DNA from: Bemisia tabaci
Lineage: Eukaryota > Arthropoda > Insecta > Hemiptera > Aleyrodidae
Assembly (NCBI RefSeq): GCF_918797505.1
Contig: NC_092797.1
Span: 15,265,372 to 15,329,371 of the forward strand
DNA: 64,000 nucleotides
Direction of reading: 5' to 3'
The position numbers were made by a program, and so were the translations under genes. Positions within the stretch are counted from its first letter, which is position 1, and each line of letters begins with the position of its first letter. A model generated the notes under the pieces. That model saw nothing but the letters and a program-made list of their open reading frames with translations. It searched no databases and was not told where the DNA came from. This document shows, in pieces, positions 11,594 through 22,302 of the stretch.

Positions 11594-12056
11594 CCGGAAA
11601 AAAAGTGTCAGGGGTTATCCCCTAAAATTGTGATACTACCCCAATTTGTTCACTGGAAAAAAAAAACACATTGGATCTAAAGTCCAGACTCTTGAAAACA
11701 TTGACAAGAAAAAGGACTCTTGATTCAATCAGATTTAAGCTTAACTCAAAAGGAAATCCGCTCAAATTAAGAGGCTTGGTTCTTCATTTAAGCTAAAATC
11801 TCATTGAATCAAGAGTATTTTTTCTTGTCGATGTTTTTAAGAGTCTGGACTCTAGATCCAATGTGTTTTGTTTTCCAGTGTTGGATGATATGGACATTTC
11901 TAACAAATTGTGGTAGTACCGCAACATTTGGGTTAGTTACCTAATTTATTGGGGGTACTACCATAATTAAGTGGGGTGCTACCATAATTAATTGGGGTAG
12001 TACCACAATTAATTGGAAGTGTCCATATCATCAAACAACCTCGTGGTTTTTTTCCG
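11594..12056. mobile_element. Family R element interrupted by a family B element
   Basis: The outer part carries TATCCCCTAAAATTGTGATA at the left, several GGGGTAGTACCA(C)AATTAATTGG words at the right, and GTGTCCATATCATC against GATGATATGGACA. A family B element at 11651-11880 has landed inside, a nested insertion. Confidence 0.65.
11651..11880. mobile_element. Family B hairpin element (230 bp), nested
   Basis: The ends are CACTGGAAAA...CACATTGGATCTA and the complement TAGATCCAATGTG...TTCCAGTG. The arms pair almost completely (TCCAGACTCTTGAAAACATT and its complement). Copies at 26703-26928, 41081-41309 and a part at 27160-27247. Confidence 0.8.
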
Positions 12057-12447
12057 TGTATTTATACCTTTATCACTTCTTTTGAAGATATTACCCAACA
12101 TCTCTCTAAAGTATTTTTGCTGTCATTCTTAGCACTGCCGACGTAAAGAAGTTGTGAATTATTCGTCTACAAAAAGACGGAAGGAATCGTAAATTTGAGA
12201 TCGTACATCAGATGGATTGACATATCTTTCATTCTTGATTCAGTTCTCGTGTTACTTTTCCCCTGACATGTGTGAGATAACCCAACGGTCAATTCGGGGA
12301 CGGATTCGTGACGGGAAGAGCCACCAACTCCTGTTATCCATTTTTAAAAGGAAGCTTATCAGGCGCGATGTGTGAGAAAAGGTAGTCTTAGAAACTGTAC
12401 TCGACAAAAATGTTTGGGCAAGATTACAGTGTCTCTGTGAGTGGCAT
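12057..12447. other. Non-coding stretch, nothing recognised
   Basis: No gene or repeat signal seen. Confidence 0.35.
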
Positions 12448-12612
12448 CAGCGGCGTGGCGTGCTTTGCGATATATCGATTGATCTATCATTTAAACCTAT
12501 GGAAAATGATCGATTAACAGGGTGTTCGCAGCGAACACCTTAACAATCGATTATTTACCACAGCCTCAAATGGGAAAATATCGATAGATCGGAAAGCACG
12601 CCACGCCACTGG
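12448..12612. mobile_element. Family D element, best-preserved copy
   Basis: CAGCGGCGTGGCGTGCTTTG at the left and AAAGCACGCCACGCCACTG at the right are inverted ends. Inside are ATATCGATTGATCTATCATT, the perfect palindrome GGGTGTTCGCAGCGAACACC, CAATCGATT and ATATCGATAGATC. About 165 bp, no coding capacity. Confidence 0.75.
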
Positions 12613-12952
12613 GTGGCATAAAGTGCGATAAATAAAGTTACTCATTCATAAGTAGAGGTGCTTGTTGAAACTTTTGAAAGCCAAGAGGTTGCCGGCATGT
12701 TTCTTGCGGAGAGAATGTGTGGAGACAATCTTATTTGGTCTATTTTGATAATCGTGCGGAAGAGATCTGAGGTTGGGGTGTGAACACCGAGAAATGCAAC
12801 TACTGTATTTTCGGGTGGGCGGGTGGTATTTTCAGCGTTTTGAAGGTTCCCTCATGGCATTTTACCCCTCCGAGAGTAAAAATAAAACATTTTTTCCCGA
12901 ATCGCAGCGGTCATCAGCGACCGAGACAAAAATAAACAACATGTGACCTATC
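12613..12952. other. Non-coding stretch, nothing recognised
   Basis: No gene or repeat signal seen. Confidence 0.35.
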
Positions 12953-13615
12953 CTGCCGTGCTAAAGAAGAACGTCGCATGAGCCATCAGGCGTTGCCAAG
13001 TTTTTTTTTGTTGTAAATCACGAATTCTAGAGACAATTTTTAAATATTTTTCCTCCAATTTTCAGATAATTTTGTTCGCAATTTATATATTTAATATCCT
13101 AAGGCTTTTTTTGTCCTCCTTTGATTTCGGAATCTACCCGACCGATTTTCCTCGAGTTTGTTTTAAACGAAAGCTCTTAACTTGCAAATGTACCAGCACC
13201 TCTTGGTTTTTCGATTTGCGCGACCGACGTTGCGAAATTGACCTCGATTTGATAACAACATTTTTGCGTCTTTGCCGCTGGACAGTTTGTGCTACTTCGA
13301 TCTCGAAAATTACTGGACCGATTTACTATAGGCGTACAAAAAACATCGTATTCAAGGAAGTCCTTTAATTACCTGTAGTAGCAAAATTTGGCTCGCGTCA
13401 CTGTCGGAATGGGGGACAGTAACTGGGGGTCCGGGAGGCGAAGCCCCCGGCCAGCGGCACAAGCGAGCGTAGCGAGCTGAAGCAGCTAGTTTTAACTAAA
13501 GTTGCTAAAAATTCTAGGAAAAATTATACTTGGCTTTCCTCAAAAACAAACATTTTATCGAAGGAAATTTGGCAACCATCGAATGTTCATACGGCGTTTT
13601 TCCTTATCACGACAG
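12953..13615. mobile_element. Family A element expanded to 663 bp by an insertion
   Basis: The ends CTGCCGTGCTAAAGAAGAAC and CATACGGCGTTTTTCCTTAT are family A. The interior is some 400 bp longer than usual and includes, at about 13,110-13,495, an unrelated segment. That segment ends in a GC-rich string of short hairpins (GGGGGTCCGGGAGGCGAAGC, then AGCGAGCGTAGCGAGCTG). A 98-codon open frame at 13072-13368 crosses the segment without recognisable features. Confidence 0.65.
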
Positions 13616-14078
13616 TATCGTAGACCTGTCAGCGCTAAAACTATCCTTCCCCAACCGCTCGGAGCGCTGGCGTAGGAAGCGTATTTGACTTCCGTGTAGA
13701 AAAAAGCGGGAAGAAATGCCACCTTTTCTGAAAGGCGGGTTGGTTGAGAGGGTGTGTATGTGTGTGTGTGTGGGTGTGCCGAAACACGAAAAACACGCAG
13801 CAGCCCGACACGATGGTCGGGTCGGTGGCAGGTTCTCCATCATGATGATTGTTCTGATCATAATTATCAATCAAAGGGAAGTCAACGCTCCCGGATTTCG
13901 ATCCAAAGTGTTCTTCCTTGAGAGCTTAACCGACAAGTCTGGGCAGCACGCGATTGAGCCACGATATTGATGGCTTACGTTGGAGCAACGTTATTGTGCC
14001 CACGTTCTCTGCATGGACTCCGCTTATTTTCCCAAATTCGGGCCAAGTTCCTCGTCGGGACTAGAGTACCCGTAATTT
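13616..14078. other. Non-coding stretch with a TG microsatellite
   Basis: (TG)n-like run at about 13752-13776; otherwise nothing recognised. Confidence 0.45.
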
Positions 14079-14329
14079 ACCGTGCTGAGGAAGAACGCCG
14101 TATAAAGCTTCAGGCGTTGCCAAATTTCTTTCGATAAAATGCGAATTTGTTGGAAAACTTGTAGATATTTTTCTCCCAATTTTTCACAGACTTTCATTGA
14201 TAATTCAATCTACAGTATCTGAAAATTTTAAGGATGTATATTTATCACTCTCCTCAAAAAACACAATTTTATCGGAGGCTATTCGGCAACTCTCGAATGT
14301 TCATACGGCGTTTTTCCTTAGAACGGCAG
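14079..14329. mobile_element. Family A element (251 bp)
   Basis: ACCGTGCTGAGGAAGAACGC at the left; CATACGGCGTTTTTCCTTAG...CGGCAG at the right. Confidence 0.8.
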
Positions 14330-14414
14330 TATAGGGAGAGTATAGAGCGATGTGAACTCCGAAAATCCATCAGGTCTTCACCGATGTCTCCGCGAATACA
14401 GTTAGAGGCCAAAA

Positions 14415-14668
14415 CTGCCGTGCTAACGAAAAAAGCCGTATGAACAATCGAGAGTTGCCATAAATTTCTCCGAATAAAACATGTATTTTTGAGTAAAGTT
14501 ATGCATATTTTTTCGAGGAATTTTCAGGTACGTCAGATCAAATTGCGAACAAAATTATTTAAAAAATTCGAAAGAAAAATATTCAAATTTTTTCCAGTTA
14601 AGTCGGGTTTTAGTAAGGAAAATCTAGCATCGTCTAAAGATTACACGGCGATGTTTCTTAGCACAGCA
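14415..14668. mobile_element. Family A element (254 bp)
   Basis: CTGCCGTGCTAACGAAAAAA at the left. The right end is diverged (TTACACGGCGATGTTTCTTA...CAGCAG). It directly precedes NUMT fragment 1. Confidence 0.75.
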
Positions 14669-14744
14669 GAAATGGGCAGTCAACCCATGAATTCAAATTA
14701 CTCAGAACAATTTATTATTACAATTATTACGCGACCCGTCCTTA

Positions 14745-15008
14745 GTGTATACAAGCTAATACAAGCTATTGGATTCATATTTCAATTATAGATAATTCAA
14801 ATCTTTTATCTAGTGAAGTATATGAAGGTCTTATTAATTTACTTGATTGCTAGGTTTAGCCTTATGGGCTGGACTATAAATAATTGAATAATAATTTGAT
14901 ACTTTATAGAAGTATGTCTTATTTTATTTATGGGTTTGTGCGTATCAGGAAAGGGATATATAGTTAGAGAAATGATATTATCTTGAGTATTTAACTCAGT
15001 TTTTGCAT
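14745..15008 (+). pseudogene. nad2: NUMT fragment 1: trnM remnant followed by the start of mitochondrial nad2
   Basis: Positions about 14750-14808 resemble an insect mitochondrial tRNA-Met (AAGCTATTGGATTCATATTT, with CAT where the anticodon should be). Directly after it a frame runs open for over 60 codons only if TGA is Trp, ATA is Met and AGA/AGG are Ser. It ends at the TAA at 15007-15009. The peptide contains NNWMMIWYFMEV, matching the conserved early region of NADH dehydrogenase subunit 2 (S-W-x3-W-x2-x-E). The trnM-nad2 order is ancestral in insects. A nuclear copy cannot be translated because of in-frame TGA codons. Mitochondrial assembly contamination is unlikely, as nuclear repeats flank it closely. 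Confidence 0.72.
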
Positions 15009-15702
15009 AAACTTACTCATTTTTGAGGAAGAACGCTCATTTAGGAACATTTTTGACCATCTTTGTTTGGATTGGAATCTGAAGATGACAGTAAAATTGT
15101 GTGTATTAGAATACCGGCTGCTCTTTTGGGCCTTAAGCCCTCCATGAAGCGATCTGTCCATTCTCTCGCTGTGCCAGGTACTCTAATTGGGGCCCTTCGT
15201 TTCACCGCACGCTGAATATCACCGCTCGCGATAAGATTGATCCCATGTTGCAATAAGGAACCACTATTTCTAGCCCATTTTAGAAACGATATACATGCAT
15301 TGGTTTCCCTATGGAGATGTGTGCTTTAATGGGAGAGCCAGAGATAGTGGTTCTTTATTGCGGAATGTAATCCAGATGTTCGTGTCAATAAAAAATATAA
15401 TACTATGAACAGATTGCGACTCGACGCACGAGTCATTTAGTCAGAGTCTCAGAGTGTTGGTGATAAGTTTCACTAATGTACATTAAAAAATTAAAATTCG
15501 GTACTTTGGAGTTGTCATTGCAGAGAGTAAGTTGCTCATTCGATCGTAATTTCCAAAAAGTCGTCTCTTCTACCTTCGACTGTGATGCTCACATAGCTCT
15601 TGAAGCACCACTGCAGAGAATATGCACGGAAACAAACACAATATGGAAATAGTGCGATTGAAAGCAAAGGACGCGTGTTGATGACGGCGCGGCGCAGAGA
15701 TA
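15009..15702. other. Non-coding stretch with one short hairpin element
   Basis: A hairpin of about 118 bp lies at 15246-15363 (TTGCAATAAGGAACCACTAT with its complement AGTGGTTCTTTATTGCGG). Nothing else recognised. Confidence 0.45.
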
Positions 15703-15790
15703 CAACTATTCGTACTTGATGGATGTCCGCGTTGCGTCTGCAAAATTGAAGGCGCGCCGGCGCGAGGTGTGAGCTCGCAATGCCTCGCCC
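15703..15790. repeat. Family T block
   Basis: ACAACTATTCGTACTTGATG, then GGATGTCCGCGTTGC and AAATTGAAGGCGCGCC. Confidence 0.5.
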
Positions 15791-15965
15791 TATTCCGCCA
15801 ATGTCGTGTCGCTCACTCACACTGTTGAACCTGACCTTGTTGAAGATCCTTTGCTTTGAGATAACATGACAAGATCATGGGAGTTGATCACTATCTGACG
15901 AGGATTGCAGGGCAACGTAATCTATTGAGAAAAGCCTGGTGTTGGAAACAAGTGATATGAACATT

Positions 15966-16225
15966 TGAATCAGTGAGAACGAAAACACACCAACTCGGTA
16001 ACTCGAAAATGTTCGCTTTTCATTAAGACAGTAAATTTTCATAAAGGGCATTGAAGTACCGCATGTGTTCTAACTTGGACGTTTGAAGTCCTTCAGTACT
16101 TGCCTTAAGGCACCAAAAATCTTTTTCTTAGACTAACTTCTTTACCTACTCCTTCACTGCACTTTTGTATGTATCTCGATTATTTTAATTTTTTCGAGTT
16201 GGTGTGTTTTCGTTCTCTTTGATTC
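15966..16225. mobile_element. Family C element, short form (about 260 bp)
   Basis: GAATCAGTGAGAACGAAAAC...CACCAACTCGG at the left, inverted CGAGTTGGTGTGTTTTCGTT at the right. The sister copy is at 30159-30415. Confidence 0.75.
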
Positions 16226-17290
16226 ATTTGTCGAATAGAGGAGAAAATTCTATGTGTAGAAAGTCCTCGAATATTTTCAACTGGGGTTTTTACGAGTATT
16301 CATACTTGTTTTTTTAAATCTAGGCCTCCTCCGTCATGAGGAACACATTGGTTATCGAAACCATCAAGAGTGAGGAACGCTTTTGTATAGGCTATAAAGT
16401 GTTAAGTTACAAGAGTGAGGATTTTTTTTCCCTGACGCAACTCCAGGATGATTCTCACGTTACTCCTATGGGACTTAAAACTGACTTTCAAAGTTGTCAC
16501 AGTCGGGGTCGCCCCTTTAATTCCGTTTCCCCTCCACGGAGAAACTAGTCTTTGCTCGAGGCTGGTCTCGTATAACGGAATTAGAGATCCGGGCAGAGGC
16601 TGGAGAAAAAAACAGTTCACGTTCTTCTCAGGGTTCCTTTTGATTGTTTGGTGCTTTTCACTCGATTATCTTGTTCAGTTCATTGCGTCACGGCTGTTCT
16701 CACGACTAATTCCTCTAACCCTCTCCCATTTTCACCTCGCGTTTGATTCTCCCGCCACTGGAAATAAAGATTTTCGCCCTGTTCATTCTCAAACGTCAAC
16801 AACTCTTTGAGCTTTAATAGAAACGAAAAGCTAGTGAGGCAGATCTGCATCACCAATGTTGCACTTTAAACGTGATCAAGAGTGGCGATAGCCACCCCCG
16901 GTCGAGGCAAATGACGTCCTACTGAAGTCCCGATAGCAAAAAGGTGACCGACACTCTTAGTCACGCCTAACTCCCTTAATCTGAAGTTCGATTTTTATTC
17001 AACAAAAATTTCAAAAACAGGTCTTACGTTGTTCATATACGATTGATTGGTTTAGCCCCCCCCCCCCCCTCCAGCACAGCCTAGCACAGCTTACGTATCG
17101 TCTTAATTTCCATGAGACCTAGTGCGTAGAATAAATAGACTATACGTCAACACAGCCGCAAGCTCAATATGAACCAGTATTAACATTTTTCTTTCCTGGG
17201 TCGGCAATCTTCGTACTTATTGAGGCCTGCTTTAAGGTTACCTTACACAATATAAAAATGAGTCAACGAGTTTTTAGGCTTCATGGTGCT
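16226..17290. other. Non-coding stretch, nothing recognised
   Basis: A poly-C run lies at about 17057-17069. Overlapping open frames on both strands near 16340-16810 show no domain features. Confidence 0.4.
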
Positions 17291-17544
17291 CTTACGGCCG
17301 TAAATAAACAAACAAGATGGCGACTCATCGTAACATTGATAAGAAGCTAAAATTTGACAAAAATTTTAATTATACGGCAGTTACAATTTAAACTAGCATA
17401 TCTACGGATAACATATGAAAAACACACGAAAACACTGTTAAATCGCCTTTCGTCTTTATCACAGGAGGATGTAAGATGTGCCTAACCTCAAACTTGCTTG
17501 CTGATAACAGCCATCTTGTTTGTTTATTTAAGGCCGTAAGAATA
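17291..17544. mobile_element. Inverted-repeat element (about 254 bp)
   Basis: TCTTACGGCCGTAAATAAAC...AAACAAGATGGC at the left and GCCATCTTGTTTGTTTATTT...GGCCGTAAGA at the right form arms of about 35 bp. Confidence 0.7.
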
Positions 17545-18128
17545 TCGTGTCAGCCTATATTCTCGCAACCAATGAAGAACCGGCACAGAAATGGCCATAC
17601 TCTGTCTGTAAAGGTACTCTAGGTGATCCTACGAGACCATATCGAGCCACAGGAACAATCTGTAACATTAATGTAAACACCCCGAAAGTCCTAGAAACAG
17701 ATTGCACCGTTACCAGCGACGATTATTTATTTGAAGCGTAGGTGTACTCGATTTTTATCCGCAAACACGTCCCAACAACTCGAAAAGTCGGGCGGCAAAA
17801 TGGTCGACGGAGGTCCGGAGCAGCGGGTTGTGTTTTCTTTCGAGCGGAACAAATATTATCATTAAAAACAAAATGAAATCTGGTCGGATTTGGATTCGGA
17901 TTCGAAACGCGGAAGGAGAGAGAGTGGACATCGCGGATGTAAAAGCGTGATCCCACCCCCCGCGTGAGCCCCGGATTGCATAGGATTAAATGGGGCGCGG
18001 GGCTCACCTCGGGGTGCAGTTACGGCTTTACGTTAGCGGAACGATGACGTGTCGGAGCTTGACAGGACAGCCGAGATTATCGCATTTCCGAGCCTGGCCG
18101 CCCGACAGAACGAATAAACACTCGAAAC
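17545..18128. other. Non-coding stretch, nothing recognised
   Basis: More GC-rich than its surroundings near 17940-18060; no gene structure seen. Confidence 0.35.
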
Positions 18129-18355
18129 CTGCCATGGTGAGGAAAAACGTCGTATGAGCCTTCGAGCATTGCCAAATCTTCTCTGATAAAACACTAATTC
18201 TCTTTGAAACTCGTTAATATTTTGGTTTAATTTTGTAGACAATTTTTTTCGCAATTTAATCGAAGATATTTTGAACGTTTGAAGGAAAAACATTTGAAAT
18301 TTTCTGACGAAATAAACTTTTTACCGAGGAATAATAAAAGAGAATCGATTGGCAA

Positions 18356-18474
18356 TTGGACGTTTTTCTATCAAACGGAACTATGTGCATTATGAGCCCT
18401 GTTATGCACATATTCTTATGAGTCTCAGGGCTCATGTCTGAATGCACATAGTTCGTTTGACAGAAATACTTCCA
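18356..18474. mobile_element. Family F short hairpin element, nested
   Basis: TTGGACGTTTTTCTATCAAA...ACTATGTGCAT is inverted at the right end (GTTTGACAGAAATACTTCCA). The centre GAGCCCTG...CAGGGCTC also pairs. Confidence 0.7.
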
Positions 18475-18584
18475 ATTGATTTCTTGGTTGTTTTCATTGT
18501 AATTATAATTATGATTACTATTAAAAATTTTATAATTTCAATACTACCGATGACTTTATAAAGTCATTTCCATGAGTTCGAATT

Positions 18585-18775
18585 TTCAGTTTTTGGGGGT
18601 TTAAAAGGATTAAATAATTGTGTTAGGTATTCCAAAAATAGTAGGTTATAGTTCCATAGTTAATATTTGTTGAATTATTTCTAGACTAAGAATTAGATTA
18701 AACTTGTTTTTTTTTATTTTATTTTATAAGTTATATATAAGTATACTCTGATGATTAGTTAATCTATTAAATTTT
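18585..18775 (+). pseudogene. nad2: NUMT fragment 2: middle part of mitochondrial nad2, frameshifted
   Basis: One frame gives FGGLKGLNNCVR, then after a frame slip near 18631 a second frame reads KMVGYSSMVNICWIISSLS and continues open to about 18773 under the invertebrate mitochondrial code (TGA=Trp, ATA=Met, AGA=Ser). This is the G-G-L-x-G-L-N...R-K-x-x-x-Y-S-S-I region of ND2. It is embedded within an interrupted inverted-repeat element (18129-18824). It corresponds to a later part of the same gene as the NUMT at 14745-15008. Confidence 0.68.
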
Positions 18776-18824
18776 GGAATTTGGCAACGTTCGAATGTTC
18801 TTACGCGTTCTTCCCTAGCACAGC

Positions 18825-19357
18825 AAAAACTCTTTGATTCCCATCAATAATTCACGTCAATCTGGCAAGTACTCCCACGACACATCTGCGCCCTCTTTCT
18901 GGTTTTATTTTCAAATCTGGGGTGTCAATTTTGTCGCTCACACGCTGCAGAGGGCGCTTGTCGTTTATTTATTCATATATTTATTTATTTATAATAATTT
19001 TAAGGGCCCGAGCCGGATTAGCAACGGCGTGTTACGAATTTTCCCCGGAAACTCCTCCGCCTGCATACGTGAGTAGGGTCTGCTTTGAGTGAAACCAAGT
19101 GCGTCCTTCCGGCTCACAGAGGGTCGAGTCAATGGTAGATGTCGGACATGATTTAAAAACTTTAAAAGCGTGTATGTTTATGAATACGCAATGTTGACGT
19201 TTTAAAAGTAGTTTCATCGGTTTTTTCGTAAAATTTTCTGTAAAAATCACCCCTTATTATTAAAATTGTGACGAGATAAACGTACAATATTTGTCAAACT
19301 TGGGGAAACGTTTAGATCGCGAGCTATGGCTCGTCAAAGTTAGCCCCGCGCTGAGCG
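18825..19357. other. Non-coding stretch, nothing recognised
   Basis: A (TTTA)n-like run lies near 18968-18993; no gene structure. Confidence 0.4.
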
Positions 19358-20064
19358 CGCGCGCCCTACGCTGTTCGCATATCCTCTGCGCGTCTGCCAC
19401 CGATCCTGTTGCCCCTCCTCCCCCTTCCTAAATGCAAATTAACATTCTACTACCCAGCTTTCGTATATATCTGCGTTATAGGTACGTGAAAATTTCAGCA
19501 AGTTCGTGATTTCCAGTGGAATTGATGCTTTATTTCGCTCCCCCCCCCCCCAACCCGGCCACTGTGCTCCAAATATTGTGCAAAAAAGAAATATATAAAT
19601 TTTCTTGTTTCATGTTTTTGCTGATGTAGCACCCTGTGACTACGAGATCGAATTGAGGTAATTTTTTATCCCACCTCCCAACCACTTTTCGGTGTATTGA
19701 GCGTTTACCATTCATGAGAGGCGGACATTATTATGGGTATTCATAATAGGCTGCTGAGGAATTAAAAAAATATTTCGCACGATTTTTCTCCACATAGCTT
19801 TGAGAAATATAAAATGATTTCGTTGTTGGCAGGGGCACACTTCAGTGCCAGTGGCCGGGTTGGGGGGGGGGGGGGGGGGGGAGCGAAATAAAGCATCAAT
19901 TCCACTGGAAATCACGAACTTGCTGAAATTTTCACGTACCTATAACGCAGATTTATACGAAAGCTGGGTAGTAGAATGTTAATTTGCATTTAGGAAGGGG
20001 GAGGAGGGGCAACAGGATCGGTGGCAGACGCGCAGAGGATATGCGAACAGCGTAGGGCAACTTC
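19358..20064. mobile_element. Inverted-repeat element with poly-C/poly-G inner ends (about 707 bp)
   Basis: The left arm (19358-19562) and right arm (19850-20064) are inverted copies of about 205 bp: CTACGCTGTTCGCATATCCT...GCTTTATTTCGCTC and complement. At the inner end of each arm is a homopolymer (C run at about 19540-19551, G run at about 19862-19880). The central 290 bp is unpaired. Confidence 0.75.
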
Positions 20065-20137
20065 ATGTTCGATTTCTTCCAAAGACTCGTTCCACCGTGC
20101 GGCATCCCTCGTTTCAAACATTTCGTCGCCCTCCCGA

Positions 20138-20243
20138 TGTAAGGACGTAATTAGACTTCGCGATGAACCCTGTAGTGCGTATAAGTCAATGCTTTCCCGA
20201 GCTCATCTTTATAGGTGTGGTTACGCCCTTTTGTCAGCCGGGG
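20138..20243. mobile_element. Family G short hairpin element
   Basis: GATGTAAGGACGTAATTAGA at the left and TGGTTACGCCCTTTTGTCAG at the right. Family copies: 31622-31724, 44247-44350, 50176-50274, 50456-50556. Confidence 0.6.
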
Positions 20244-21356
20244 ACACGATTTACCCGTCATATTTTCATCGGGATTTTTCTCCATGAGAGATGCAAACTT
20301 TATAAATAACGCAAAAAGCTGATCCTGTATAAATGCCATTGATGTCATGCCACCCTGTTGTTCTTCTAACCGAGGCAGATCAAAGATAAAAAAACAAAGA
20401 ACACAACTGTTCGCCGAAATTGAGATAACCATGTGGTTACAACGTACCATCATTCTTTTTTTTATAACACCGTTCGTTTATTTATTAATTTTTTTTCCGT
20501 GACGCAATCAGAACTAGAAATTACCAATTATCAACTTCTGGAAACAAATGAAAATCGTTTGCAAAAAAAATTGTAACCTCTTGGAGTTTTTCGGCATTTA
20601 TCTATTTATCAATGATTTTTAGTTTACATTTGAACAATAATTCCTTAACCATATCTACCTACTTGTTTGTTTAATCTAATCGTAACTTTAGCATTAGAGC
20701 TCAAAATTGTTGACTCTAATTGAAATTTTTGGGACTTTTTGGCTTTGTTTTCCACGCGTAATGATGCGGACCTAGCACCATTTCACGTAATTATACCGCA
20801 ACGTTATTCAGAATCCAGGGCCTACTATAAATCAAACGTTTTACAAGTACTTGTTGTAACTTTTTCAAGACGGTTTAAAAAAATGAAGATTCCAAAATGT
20901 TTTTTGATTTTAAAGTCTGACAAGAAGCAATCGAAAAACGTCGCGGACGAAGGTATTACGGTAATGTTTGTATAATTTTGACGGTAGCGTGATATTGACG
21001 TGAAGAAATGTCTCGGCAAGTCCTTGCGGATAGCCCAACGCTTATAGAGGCAACTATTATTCCTGCTTAATGTCTAATGGATATCCATTATCCATGTTGT
21101 ATTCAACTAATTGTTGGCGCTCCAGCTATTTTACATATACGTCCATGTCAGAAAGACGCGCCACAACCGTACGTAGTCCGTAAGCCGGACATAAAAATCG
21201 AAAGATTCAACAAAGGTATACGTTTGACACGAGTACCCAAAGACGCCGTTTTTTTTTCTTTTTTTCTTGTGCCACTGAGCAGATTTGCAGAGAGCCGACT
21301 GAGAGAGAAGCTGAAAAAATCAACATCCATCAGTTTACAGATCACAATTCGCGATG
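20244..21356. other. Non-coding stretch, nothing recognised
   Basis: About 1.1 kb, AT-rich, no gene structure or clear repeat. Confidence 0.4.
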
Positions 21357-21981
21357 AATGGGCCTGTTGCAAACTTTTGCTAGAGCAAAAATAAGAGTTT
21401 TTTCTTATAGATAATGCCTCAAAAATCACGATGAGCGCATCGGCAAAGTCTGAAATGCACTCATAACTTCACAATCTGCGTAAGAAATTTGCGTTTTTTT
21501 AAGCTTCCCGCTTCAAAAACGATACGACGGCATAGGTGAACATTTTGTTAGAGGAGTCGCTCCATCGTCGGCGATATTCATCATGGCCGACGCTTGCACG
21601 CAGTTCCGCGCGTAATTCAAGGAGAGTTCAAGGTCAATCAATTCGGGCGTGGAAAATATGAACGTTAACACACCGATTGTTATCTGGTCTAATCCAGTTC
21701 AGGTGTTATCTCGTCCCATCAAACGTGTTTTGGCGGATTGGCGTCGGCTATGATGATTATTGCCGACGATGGAACGACTCCTCTAACAAAATGTTCACCT
21801 GTACCGTAGTATCGTTTTTGAAGCGGGAAGCTCAAAAAACCGCAAATTTCTTACCCAGTTTGTGAAGTTATGAGTGCATTTCAGAGTTTGCCGATGCGCT
21901 CATCGTGATTTTTGAGGCATTATCTATAAGAAACAACTCTTAGTTTTGCTCTAGCAAAAGTTTGCAACAGGCCCATTGCGG
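21357..21981. mobile_element. Inverted-repeat element with about 230-bp arms (625 bp)
   Basis: Left arm from ATGGGCCTGTTGCAAACTTT (21357) to about 21590; right arm about 21750-21981 as its complement, including GTTAGAGGAGTCG/CGACTCCTCTAAC and CTCATCGTGATTTTTGAGGC. The spacer of about 160 bp has no features. Confidence 0.75.
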
Positions 21982-22302
21982 ATAGGGTCTTTGAGCACTC
22001 CAATCAAAGCTCCTACGTAGGTCTTCTGGGATAACGCGGTGGCTCACGCGGTAAAAAAATGAAGCTCTTTGACGCTTTTGCATTAGCCTACCTAAATAAG
22101 AGTAGCTCCCATTCACGTTTAAACGCACATTTCACAAATAACTGTGATTATGCTCCGAGTAAGCTATCATTTTCTATCAAGCGCCTTTTATGTTGCCTGC
22201 AATCGGGAAACCGAAGCGTTTAGACCGACTCTATAGAGCTTGCTCCCCCTCTACCTACCCGACTGTCGCTATCGACATCTGCTATCGCTATTTTCCTATT
22301 TA
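21982..22302. other. Non-coding stretch, nothing recognised
   Basis: No gene or repeat signal seen. Confidence 0.35.

Larger units (their letters stand above)
18129..18824. mobile_element. Family A element split by later sequence (696 bp)
   Basis: Left end CTGCCATGGTGAGGAAAAAC and right end TTGGCAACGTTCGAATGTTC...CTAGCACAGCA. Between them are a family F hairpin (18356-18474) and NUMT fragment 2 (18585-18775), so at least two later events are stacked here. Confidence 0.65.

Noticed and set aside
14750..14808. Functional nuclear tRNA-Met
   Set aside because: The sequence has mitochondrial character and is directly followed by nad2-like sequence. The stems are degraded, so it is part of a NUMT.
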